Of a stretch of DNA of 11,762 nucleotides, positions 1 to 5,866 are shown piece by piece; within the stretch, counting starts at the first letter, position 1, and each line of letters starts with the position of its first letter. The translations under genes were made by a program, and so were the position numbers. The notes under the pieces are model-generated. The model was not told the DNA's origin, searched no databases, and saw nothing but the letters and a program-made list of their open reading frames with translations. This DNA comes from Candidatus Bathyarchaeota archaeon. Its GTDB lineage: Archaea; Thermoproteota; Bathyarchaeia; Bathyarchaeales; Bathycorpusculaceae. The stretch covers positions 11,621-23,382 of the forward strand of contig JAGTRA010000003.1 of NCBI GenBank assembly GCA_018396935.1. Reading direction: 5' to 3'.

Positions 1-938
1 ACCTTTGCTTCATTAATAAATTGGCTACATAGCGTTATTATGGCTTGATTTTTTGCTTTTTCCCTTTCAAGATTTATTAATGCGCCTAACTCTTCCCTTA
101 ATCTTCTCTTTGCATTCTCCAAACCCTCTAGAAGCATTTTAAGCTGATTGTCTGTCTGCCTCTTCTCCTCCTCAATTTTAGTCACTAACTCCATTTCTTT
201 TTCGAGCTTCGCTTCCGCCTCTTTTATTGTTGATTCACGTTGACTCACTTCTGCCCAAGCCATTTCTCGCTCTAAAAATTTTCTTTTTGCCAAGAGTTGT
301 CTTTTCTCCTGTAACTTATCATACTGTTCTCTCCAATATTTTAGTGTCTGCTCGGCTGACTCTAGGAGTTTGTTTATTGATTCCTCTTGACTTAGGATTC
401 GCGTCAACTTTTTCTGAGCTTGAAGCACATTTTCACGATATGCCTCCAACCCTACAGCAGCTTCAATCATTCTTAGCTTCTCTTGAGGCGTTAGAACTGT
501 AAATTGTTCAACCATGTTTTGGTGCATTATTATGAGCATATTATCTGGGTTTACGCCAAGCTTAGCAAGTAATCTATCAACTTCCTGCTTTGACACAGCT
601 ACGTTGTCAAGCTCAAACCAGTATTTCCCATCTCTCCTCAGGATGCGAGTTAGAAATATCTGATCTTTACTCACCTTTGGGATGGGTCTTCTTCCGCTCC
701 TTTTACTATTATCTAAGATAAGAGTGATGCGGGCTTGATCCTTCCCCCAGCGTATGAGCTCGCTAAGCTTTCTTGAACGTTCGGTATAAGACTGGCCTAA
801 AGCCACCGAGATAGCTAGCAAAAGTGAAGACTTTCCTGCACCATTTGGTCCACACACTATGTTTATTCCCGGCTTAAGGGGCACCCTTGCATACTCGTAA
901 CTCATGAAGTTTTCAAGGATAACTTCCTGTATTAGCAT
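1..938 (-). CDS. SMC/Rad50-type ABC ATPase, SMC5/6-like N-terminal head and start of coiled coil (partial)
   Basis: The minus strand is open from ATG at 938 to the left edge, giving 312 codons of a longer protein whose C-terminal half lies outside the window. An in-frame TAG lies six codons upstream with no other start between, and GAGG sits about 12 nt before the ATG. Residues 1-36 follow the SMC pattern: a strand ending in NFMSY, then Walker A GPNGAGKS at residues 30-37. Residues 137-165 hold the Q-loop region (MHQNMVEQF) followed by LTPQEKLRMIEAAVG and a tyrosine, as in SMC head-to-coil transitions. From about residue 165 the sequence is Glu/Lys/Gln-rich and heptad-like, so the coiled coil has begun. 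The head resembles SMC5/6 more than bacterial SMC. SMC proteins use ATP-driven head engagement in chromosome organisation or repair; which role applies here cannot be told without the C-terminal head and hinge. Confidence 0.88.
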   Translation of the reverse strand, partial: MLIQEVILENFMSYEYARVPLKPGINIVCGPNGAGKSSLLLAISVALGQSYTERSRKLSELIRWGKDQARITLILDNSKRSGRRPIPKVSKDQIFLTRILRRDGKYWFELDNVAVSKQEVDRLLAKLGVNPDNMLIIMHQNMVEQFTVLTPQEKLRMIEAAVGLEAYRENVLQAQKKLTRILSQEESINKLLESAEQTLKYWREQYDKLQEKRQLLAKRKFLEREMAWAEVSQRESTIKEAEAKLEKEMELVTKIEEEKRQTDNQLKMLLEGLENAKRRLREELGALINLEREKAKNQAIITLCSQFINEAK

Positions 939-1065
939 TCGTTCCCTTTGCCTCTAATAGACGGTAATAGAAAAGAGAGCTATAACGATTATTAAAATAG
1001 TTGCGCTTATCCGTTGTCGCAAAACTTTAGTTTATACTCTAGCATATAATGTTCCGGCGGTGTAA
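939..1065. promoter_or_regulatory. Divergent promoter region between the SMC-like gene and the 231-aa gene
   Basis: This AT-rich gap separates two divergent genes. On the minus strand a TATA-like TTTTAATAAT lies at about 989-999, roughly 50 nt before the ATG at 938, leaving a short leader that carries GAGG. On the plus strand TTATAC/TATAAT-like motifs at about 1031-1050 precede the ATG at 1066, and GGCGGTG just before that ATG is one mismatch from the archaeal Shine-Dalgarno GGAGGTG. The assignments are by eye. Confidence 0.4.
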
Positions 1066-1761
1066 ATGGTTGTTGCAGGTAAGGTTTTTCGCCTTTTAGA
1101 AAGCCTCCCCCTTAATGAAGTTGCTTTTAAACTTGATGGATATAAGATGGAAGACCACTACGAAGAGAATAACTATAGGTTCAACCTTATTTCTGAAGTT
1201 GTAAGACTATCTGCTGGGAGTAATGCCATTAAAGGTATTTACTCACATGATTATGTAACACGAATCTTTCATCGCGGCCAACTTATTCCAACGCCTAAAA
1301 CCATTGAGGCTCTATTTAACATTAATTACTTTGATGGCTTCACCCTGCTAACCGTTGTTGAGCGGAAGCGGCTCGCTAACTTCATAGCTAACAAGCTTAG
1401 CGAAGTAATCTTCGGAAGAATTGGTGGGATAGTTGAAGCTCGAATATCTCCTGAAGCTTTAAAAGCCTTTCATATGAAGAATCCAGAAGATACAAAGATT
1501 GTTTTCTTTGATAATGTTGATATTCCAAATGTAGATAAACTATCCCTTTACGGCCCGGACCTAATGAATGCATCGATATTTGAAGAGTATTGTAAACGTG
1601 GAGACTTATGGTATATTGTCGCAAGAGATAAAAAGTATGGCTATGTGATTGGAGTAACGAGGGATGCATCTATCACAATATTTAACATTAGTGACAGGGA
1701 CAAGTATCTAGAGTATGTCACTAATGAGATATGCCCATTGATACTGAAGTCATCCTCCTAA
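1066..1761 (+). CDS. Uncharacterised 231-aa protein, divergent from the SMC-like gene
   Basis: I do not recognise this family. The protein is soluble-looking, with no signal peptide or membrane segment. The N-terminal part (about residues 1-115) mixes helices with charged stretches, and the C-terminal part (about 120-225) looks alpha/beta, with strand-like stretches around TKIVFFDN, LWYIVARDKKYGYVIGV and ITIFNI. There are no obvious catalytic motifs, cysteine clusters or P-loop. The start at 1066 is supported by GGCGGTG directly upstream. It is divergent from the SMC-like ATPase with 127 nt between the starts, so shared regulation or a functional link is possible but not shown. Codon use resembles its neighbours and the full-length open frame with sensible flanks makes it very likely a real gene. 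Confidence 0.8.
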   Translation: MVVAGKVFRLLESLPLNEVAFKLDGYKMEDHYEENNYRFNLISEVVRLSAGSNAIKGIYSHDYVTRIFHRGQLIPTPKTIEALFNINYFDGFTLLTVVERKRLANFIANKLSEVIFGRIGGIVEARISPEALKAFHMKNPEDTKIVFFDNVDIPNVDKLSLYGPDLMNASIFEEYCKRGDLWYIVARDKKYGYVIGVTRDASITIFNISDRDKYLEYVTNEICPLILKSSS

Positions 1762-1789
1762 CATTTAAACAATAATAATGTTATTTTTC
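1760..1789 (+). terminator. Possible terminator after the 231-aa gene
   Basis: AACATT at 1760-1765 and AATGTT at 1777-1782 can pair (6 bp, 11-nt loop) and are followed by ATTTTTC. The stem overlaps the stop codon. It is weak and AU-rich, but a U-tract is the main archaeal terminator signal. Confidence 0.3.
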
Positions 1790-1876
1790 AATAAATTTTA
1801 GAGTTAACTATTTTGTTCCTGTGTTTTTCATCAGTAAGGTTTAAGATGGTTTATGCTTTAATCTCTCGAGGGTTTA

Positions 1877-2476
1877 ATGGTAGGTGACCCTAAAGGGTTA
1901 TGGAATGTCGTATTAAGTGGTTATCCTAGATCAGGTAAAACAACTCTCGCCAGAAGGATTGTAGCTGATTATCCCCATTTTGCAAGAATAAGTGTTGATG
2001 ATTTAAGGGCCATGTTGTTTAATGAAACGTTTCCATGTCGTGATGAATTTTTAGTATATTCTTTAATCGCGGATTTAAGAGATAAACTCCTGGGTAAAGG
2101 TTATAGTGTTGTTATAGATTCTACCGCCCCTGACAATATTACTCGTCAATTTCTGTTGACGTCAAAAGTTAAGCATGTAAATCGTCTTCTAGTAATTATG
2201 AATGTCAGTAGACCTGTGCTTTTGGAGCGAAGCTTAAGTGAGTTTAACAGCACGGCTATCATTGCAGCTTATGACGAACGGTGGGAGGATCCTTTTAGTG
2301 GCGTGGCTGTTTTTGAATTTAAGAGTAATACTCCAGAGGAATTTGAGTCGTCGTATAAATGCTTAAGAAACTTCATGGAAGGTGAGTTGATACATAAACC
2401 TGAACTTCATCCCAAACTTCCAGCATTAAAGGATGTTAGAAAAGCTCTTCGAGAACTCCTCTTGAAAAGACACTAA
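1877..2476 (+). CDS. AAA_33-type P-loop kinase / nucleotide-binding protein
   Basis: This 199-aa soluble protein has Walker A GYPRSGKTT at residues 15-23. It continues with SVDDLR at 39-44, a Walker B-like strand ending VVIDST at 78-83, a conserved-type Arg at 90, and a lid-like stretch RPVLLER at 112-118. This order matches the AAA_33 / zeta-toxin-like / polynucleotide-kinase-type small kinase group, which transfer phosphate from ATP to a small molecule or nucleic acid end. The substrate is not deducible. GAGGG at 1868-1872 lies just ahead of the ATG. The gene is alone in its transcription unit and convergent with the DedA gene. There is no partner antitoxin beside it, so a toxin role has no support here. 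Confidence 0.8.
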   Translation: MVGDPKGLWNVVLSGYPRSGKTTLARRIVADYPHFARISVDDLRAMLFNETFPCRDEFLVYSLIADLRDKLLGKGYSVVIDSTAPDNITRQFLLTSKVKHVNRLLVIMNVSRPVLLERSLSEFNSTAIIAAYDERWEDPFSGVAVFEFKSNTPEEFESSYKCLRNFMEGELIHKPELHPKLPALKDVRKALRELLLKRH

Positions 2477-2496
2477 ATTATGGGAGGCAAGTGCTT

Positions 2497-2516
2497 AAAA
2501 TAGCCTACTATTTTTT
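2497..2516. terminator. Bidirectional hairpin terminator between convergent genes
   Basis: AAAATAG (2497-2503) and CTATTTT (2508-2514) form a perfect 7-bp stem with a 4-nt loop. It is flanked by T-runs on both strands and lies exactly between the stop of the kinase gene (2476) and the stop of the DedA gene (2516). Confidence 0.6.
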
Positions 2517-3145
2517 CAAATTATCCCTAGCCACCATCCCAACTGGTTCCCAAAGTAAGCCAAGAGTGTAAAAACCAAAAGTCTTGGTATAAAAGTTAGG
2601 GCTAGAAATATGTCGAAGCGCGTCTTCAATAATCCACAGAATAGTGATAGAAATTCTACTGGCAAAAATGGGATGAGACCGAAAATTGTGTAAATTATCC
2701 ATCCCCACCTCGACCATAGGTTTGAAATCTCTTCAAGCCTCTCACTTCCAACCTTCTTTAAGACATATGGCCTGCCTAAGCTATAGGCTAACCCATAGTT
2801 TATCACCATCCCTAAAGTAAAGCCTGTTGTAGCCATGAGAATCAGCGGTATTGGATGAAGACCAAAAGAGGCGGCTGCTACCACCAATGCTGGGCTTCCA
2901 ACGGGAATAACGGTACCTGCAAGCACCGTAACAAGAAATATCCCTATAAGACCATAGGACTCAATAAATGCTTTAACGTCTAAGATGAATTGACTCCCAC
3001 TAAAGTTGAAAATCTTAAAAACTACTATAAGTATTGCGCCCATAATTATAAATATACCGCCAAGTAAAAGCGAGGATTTTATCCATGGAATCTTAAAAGC
3101 TTCCTTAAGTCTTCTTTGCTTTTCATTTTCTTTAATTAATGACAT
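2516..3145 (-). CDS. DedA/VTT-domain (SNARE-associated) integral membrane protein
   Basis: The protein is 209 aa from ATG 3145, or 213 aa from ATG 3157. After a basic cytoplasmic N-terminus comes a long hydrophobic segment, then the VTT signature: IESYGLIGIFLVTVLAGTVI with a Pro/Gly/Ser-rich re-entrant-type stretch (VIPVGSPALVVAAASFG). Next are a Gly-rich segment ending in YSLGRPYV, a central amphipathic linker, and a second half with GLIPFLPVEFLSLFCGLL and a final membrane segment containing IPRLL. DedA-family proteins are linked to lipid (polyprenyl-phosphate or phospholipid) translocation; the substrate here is unknown. I prefer 3145 because a TATA box at 3171-3178 predicts transcription starting near 3145-3150, downstream of the first ATG. 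Neither ATG has a Shine-Dalgarno, which fits a leaderless mRNA. Confidence 0.87.
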   Translation of the reverse strand: MSLIKENEKQRRLKEAFKIPWIKSSLLLGGIFIIMGAILIVVFKIFNFSGSQFILDVKAFIESYGLIGIFLVTVLAGTVIPVGSPALVVAAASFGLHPIPLILMATTGFTLGMVINYGLAYSLGRPYVLKKVGSERLEEISNLWSRWGWIIYTIFGLIPFLPVEFLSLFCGLLKTRFDIFLALTFIPRLLVFTLLAYFGNQLGWWLGII

Positions 3146-3170
3146 GTTAGAAAACATCTAGAAATGGACC

Positions 3171-3178
3171 TTTAAATA
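3171..3178 (-). promoter_or_regulatory. TATA box of the DedA gene
   Basis: On the minus strand TATTTAAA lies about 26-30 bp before ATG 3145 but only about 14-18 bp before ATG 3157. Standard archaeal TATA-to-start spacing therefore favours the second ATG. Confidence 0.5.
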
Positions 3179-3220
3179 CTTGTCCATTGGGTATCATAAA
3201 TTTTCGTCAAGTGGGTTGAA

Positions 3221-3298
3221 GTGTTGCCCCACATAGCTTTGGCTGTAATTCTAAGTGTATATATAACGCTTGCTGTAATGAAATATGGAAACTTCTAA
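3221..3298 (+). CDS. Possible 25-aa hydrophobic peptide (low confidence)
   Basis: A GTG-started frame encodes a short peptide with a hydrophobic core (IALAVILSVYITLAV) and a charged/aromatic tail, ending at TAA 3296-3298. The frame is closed upstream by TAA at 3197. There is no convincing ribosome binding site. It could be a tiny membrane protein, the end of a decayed transporter gene, or chance. Confidence 0.18.
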   Translation: MLPHIALAVILSVYITLAVMKYGNF

Positions 3299-3331
3299 CA
3301 AAGAATGTCAAGAGTTTTTACTCATATCCCA

Positions 3332-3378
3332 ACGTTAACGTCGGTGTAGGATGAATGCGTATAAATGCGGTTGAATGC
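3332..3378 (+). promoter_or_regulatory. Promoter region of the glycosylase gene with AATGC direct repeats
   Basis: TATAAAT at 3360-3366 is a good archaeal TATA box, giving a leader of roughly 35 nt before the ATG at 3424. Three copies of AATGC start at 3354, 3364 and 3374, exactly 10 bp apart and overlapping the TATA box. A 10-bp palindrome ACGTTAACGT lies at 3332-3341. These could be regulator sites; no function is proven. Confidence 0.35.
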
Positions 3379-3423
3379 AACAACTTATCTAGCGGGAATT
3401 GCGAATAGTAATGTAGATAATCA

Positions 3424-3921
3424 ATGAGGTTATGGTCGGTTCATCCTAAATATTTAGACTATAAAGGTTTGGTTGCCCTATGGAGGGAGGGGCTCCTAGC
3501 TAAAAAAGTTTTGAGTGGTTGTTGTAAAGGCTATGTAAATCATCCTCAACTATTAAGGTTTAAAATGTATAAAAAGCCTGTTAGTTTAATAAACGCATAC
3601 TTGTACCAAGTTTATCTTGAGGCAGAGAGAAGGGGGTATAAATTTAACCGGGCAAAAGTGGAGCCTATAATCTTAATCGGGGAGACAACGGTCACAACGG
3701 GACAGTTGGAATTCGAGTTTTACCATCTGCTTAAAAAGCTCGAAATACGCGATAGACAGTACTTTGAAGAATTAAAAAAATTAAGCCCTAAAAACATTGA
3801 GCCAAATCCTGTTTTTAGAGTCATTGATGGTGGAATTGAAAAATGGGAAAAAATAGGGAGATTAAGAGGTAGAAGTAAGGGTGTTTTTGCTTTTATGGTA
3901 AGCACTGTATCAATTACGTGA
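3424..3921 (+). CDS. Pyrimidine dimer DNA glycosylase / endonuclease V-like protein
   Basis: The N-terminus RLWSVHPKYLDYKGLVALWREGLL, followed by CKGYVNHPQL and RFK, is the hallmark of the PDG/endonuclease V-like family. Glu22 in the WRE motif aligns with the catalytic Glu of T4 endonuclease V (E23). Further family features are the RGYKFNR region (70-76), TGQLEFEFYHLLKKLEIRD (92-110) and NPVFRVIDGGIEKWEKI at about 128-144. T4 enzyme uses an N-terminal Thr as nucleophile; here residue 2 is Arg, as is typical for this cellular branch, so activity on UV dimers is not certain. Family similarity ends near residue 144 (about 3855). The last 20 or so residues have no family look and read into the 3' end of a fasciclin remnant on the other strand, so the native C-terminus and stop have probably been replaced. 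Confidence 0.82.
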   Translation: MRLWSVHPKYLDYKGLVALWREGLLAKKVLSGCCKGYVNHPQLLRFKMYKKPVSLINAYLYQVYLEAERRGYKFNRAKVEPIILIGETTVTTGQLEFEFYHLLKKLEIRDRQYFEELKKLSPKNIEPNPVFRVIDGGIEKWEKIGRLRGRSKGVFAFMVSTVSIT

Positions 3922-4231
3922 ATAACGCCATTGTCAGCTACTATGTCTCCTTCAAGCATCTCTGCACCGTTAACTGAGCAAGTTTCTAGGTCTAGCTTTA
4001 ACTCTTTACCTTGTAAAGTTTTTAGCTTTCCTATTTTGAAGGCGTCTGCTAAGCAGTAAACTCCCTCTACTACATGATACTTCAGGACTTCAATGAGCTT
4101 AGGCATGTCCTTAAGGAGAGAGTATATGGGCCTCCACTATTCAGGACTGGTATTAGTCCAGCCGCTTTAGTTGCCTCTACGAGTTTTTTGAAGTTTTCCA
4201 TTTCAGCTACAACTTCACATATCCTTGGCAT
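3900..4231 (-). pseudogene. Fasciclin (FAS1) domain protein remnant: internal deletion, frameshift, lost C-terminus
   Basis: Reading minus from ATG 4231, the first 37 residues match the start of a single FAS1 domain: an EVVAEMENFKKLVEATKAAG helix, GL, then GGPYT. The frame then stops at 4082-4084. From about 4118 another frame carries the rest of the domain: LLKDMPKLIEVLKYHVVEG, TLQGKEL, SVNGAEML, DIVADNGVIHVIDTVL, ending near 3900. The FAPTDEAF-type segment of roughly 20 residues that belongs between the two halves is missing and the frame changes at the junction (about 4118-4121). After DTVL the frame runs without a natural stop into the antisense of the glycosylase gene. FAS1 proteins are usually secreted adhesion domains; no signal peptide is visible here. 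A TATA box remains upstream. Confidence 0.8.
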
Positions 4232-4260
4232 TTTAACATCACAATTAACAGTATTGTGAG

Positions 4261-4285
4261 TTATTTATATAACCTTTATGGTTAT
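4261..4285 (-). promoter_or_regulatory. TATA box and inverted repeat upstream of the FAS1 remnant
   Basis: On the minus strand TTATATAAATA (about 4261-4271) lies some 30-40 bp before ATG 4231. It overlaps a perfect inverted repeat ATAACC-5-GGTTAT at 4269-4285. An inverted repeat next to a TATA box is a typical archaeal operator layout, and the adjacent divergent gene encodes a winged-helix protein. Confidence 0.4.
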
Positions 4286-4346
4286 TTTATTGTACAAAAA
4301 GTTAAATGAATACATTAAAATAACTTTGAAAGTTTTAAAAGAAACC

Positions 4347-4356
4347 TTTATTATAC
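4347..4356 (+). promoter_or_regulatory. TATA box of the winged-helix gene
   Basis: TTTATTATAC is centred about 26 bp upstream of the ATG at 4378, predicting a leaderless transcript that starts at or next to the GTG/ATG pair at 4375/4378. Confidence 0.5.
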
Positions 4357-4377
4357 AGCAAAAAGTGCTTATAAGTG

Positions 4378-5136
4378 ATGAGCAGAAAAGAATTGATGAG
4401 AGAAATCCAAGAAATTAAAACAATGCTTACAGCTATCAATATTAGTCTAAAGCATTTCATTAATCAATCCGCTGAAATAAGCAATCAAGCCCTCTTATCA
4501 CATATACGCAATGACTACGTAAATGCCATTGAAAACTACCTATCAAGTGACGTCAAAGAAAAATTGGAATTGAAGTTAACTCCTAAATGCGAGAAACGTG
4601 AAGCCTGTAAAAATATACTTGGTGATTTCCTTCAGAAAAATGTTAAACTAATCAGACAAGAAAGGATTAATGATAAAGTTATTGAAAAAATGAGAGGCGA
4701 ACTTCATAATTTAAGGCGAGAGCACGCATTAAAGGATGAATGTCATCATTGTTTTGATGAGGCTGAATTACTTTTTGAGAAGCAAATTCAGCTTCTTAAA
4801 TCCTTGAACATATACGGCGATGTTGAACATGAATTCCAAGAAATATTTAAAATTCCTGAAGAAATCGTAAATAATGAAATATTGGAGCCATTGGCTAATG
4901 TTAAAAGGCTTCAAATTTTAAAAAGCTTGTTGATTAAAGAACGGACTTTCTCAGAATTAATGCAAATTACTGGGCTTCAAGGAGGCAACCTGCTTTTTCA
5001 TCTACAAAAGCTCTTAAGTGCAGGGGTAATTATCCAAAGGCATGAAAGAGGCGATTATATGATTACAGAAAAGGGGTATAAAATTTTAAAGAGCATAGCT
5101 GAACTCTACTTAGATATAGCTAATAAGGCATCTTAA
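4378..5136 (+). CDS. Winged-helix (ArsR-like) transcription regulator with N-terminal coiled coil and Cys pairs
   Basis: The protein is 252 aa from ATG 4378; GTG 4375 would add one residue. Residue numbers here count from 4375. The C-terminal part (about 165-245) is a winged helix: EPLANVKRLQILKSLL, TFSELMQITG, the recognition segment LQGGNLLFHLQKLLSAGVI, and a wing with RGDYMITEKGYKIL. The GGNLLFHLQKL motif is typical of archaeal ArsR-like regulators. The N-terminal 160 residues are helical and Glu/Lys-rich, with Cys72 and Cys78 and then Cys123-His-His-Cys126. These could bind a metal or form a redox sensor; that is inference. It probably dimerises and represses nearby genes. The divergent neighbour is the FAS1 remnant, whose promoter has an inverted repeat, so it may originally have controlled that gene and itself. 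Confidence 0.85.
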   Translation: MSRKELMREIQEIKTMLTAINISLKHFINQSAEISNQALLSHIRNDYVNAIENYLSSDVKEKLELKLTPKCEKREACKNILGDFLQKNVKLIRQERINDKVIEKMRGELHNLRREHALKDECHHCFDEAELLFEKQIQLLKSLNIYGDVEHEFQEIFKIPEEIVNNEILEPLANVKRLQILKSLLIKERTFSELMQITGLQGGNLLFHLQKLLSAGVIIQRHERGDYMITEKGYKILKSIAELYLDIANKAS

Positions 5137-5271
5137 GAAATACGTTAGCACTTGAAACAAGCAACATCAGTATTTCATCATTTTTAACACTTTCTTATTT
5201 ATTCGACTAAAATTCAGGTCTTAAAGTTCCATTATTAACCTCTCCCCCTCTATTTTGGGTTTTAATAAAAG

Positions 5272-5764
5272 GTGTGCAAAATAAAGGCTGGATATATCAG
5301 TGCATGCATTACAAAATCGTTGGCTTTAATTGTTGGCATTGCTGCATTGATTGCGAGTAACATTAATGTTTCAATGAGGTATATTTTGGATGGGACGTAT
5401 AGTGGCGGGATACCATTGGCGATGCATCCTCGCAATCAATCCGCCTCCGCATTGTACGTGGGGTCGACGCCCCTTCCGGAATTACCCGATGGCCCACATA
5501 GGATAGATGTCTACTGCAGAATAGAAATAGATAGTGTCGGCATAAATGGCGTTTACTATCAAAAATATGTTTGCCAACGTAACGCCACAGTTTACTTTAC
5601 CGTTAACACAACTTCCTCAATAACGCCCAACTCACCGCCCGAAACCCAACAATCAAAGCCTTCCATAAACCCCAAAATTAGCTGAAACAGCCATAGCGAT
5701 AATGACCATTGGAGCTGCAGTCCTTTTACCCAAAATTTTGGTGGGCCGGGCCGTATGCAATTAA
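5272..5764 (+). pseudogene. Truncated, frameshifted surface protein (Ig-like domain plus TM remnant)
   Basis: A GTG start at 5272 opens a hydrophobic signal-like segment (residues about 14-32). It is followed directly by a beta-sandwich-like stretch: RYILDGTYSGGIPL, then ALYVGSTPLPELPDGPHRIDVYCRIEI, then ATVYFTVNTT and a Pro/Thr/Ser-rich stalk. Such Ig-like units end many archaeal surface proteins just before a C-terminal membrane anchor. The open frame stops at 5683-5685, but the +1 frame across the AACCCCAAAATT stretch continues as LAETAIAIMTIGAAVLL, a membrane segment. That frame runs into the 40-bp repeat at 5741 and stops at 5762-5764. The gene therefore seems to have a one-base insertion, a C-terminus replaced by the repeat, and probably a deletion after the signal peptide. 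Alternatively it is a small secreted protein; the start codon is uncertain. Confidence 0.55.
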
Positions 5765-5780
5765 AAAATTAAGTGAATCC
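5741..5780 (+). repeat. 40-bp direct repeat copy A with tRNA-Ile 3'-end core (att-like)
   Basis: This is identical to 8400-8439 except one A/G change. Its first 13 bp (GTGGGCCGGGCCG) equal the tRNA-Ile 3' end on the opposite strand, and with the left flank (5737-5753) the match to 10611-10627 is 17 bp. The remaining 27 bp, beginning TATGCAATTAAAAA, are not tRNA-derived and look like an element arm. A 12-bp palindrome CCAAAATTTTGG (5730-5741) abuts the repeat. Confidence 0.8.
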
Positions 5781-5790
5781 CATGGTCGTT

Positions 5791-5810
5791 GCTTGATCTT
5801 CTCATCAAGC
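5791..5810. repeat. Perfect hairpin just inside repeat A
   Basis: GCTTGAT (5791-5797) and ATCAAGC (5804-5810) form a 7-bp stem with a 6-nt loop, 10 bp beyond the repeat and about 55 bp before the peptidase start. It might be an operator, a recombination-directionality site or an RNA hairpin. Confidence 0.4.
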
Positions 5811-5866
5811 CGAAAATGCAGTAAGGCTTATTAAATCAATGTGAAATCAATTTATAGTGGAAGGCT

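Noticed and set aside
227..502. Plus-strand 91-codon frame opposite the SMC-like gene
   Set aside because: It is the shadow of a strong coding frame on the minus strand and shows no start signals or family motifs.
1877..2476. Zeta-type toxin of a toxin-antitoxin pair
   Set aside because: The kinase has the fold motifs, but no small antitoxin gene overlaps or adjoins it and its upstream gap is an ordinary promoter region.
4074..4259. Plus-strand 61-codon frame over the FAS1 remnant
   Set aside because: The minus strand carries clear FAS1 motifs over the same bases; this is its antisense.
4295..4313. Third partial copy of the repeat arm (AAAAAGTTAAATGAATAC)
   Set aside because: It is similar to 8411-8439 at about 16 of 18 bases, but the stretch is AT-rich, lacks the tRNA core and lies in ordinary promoter sequence, so chance is likely.
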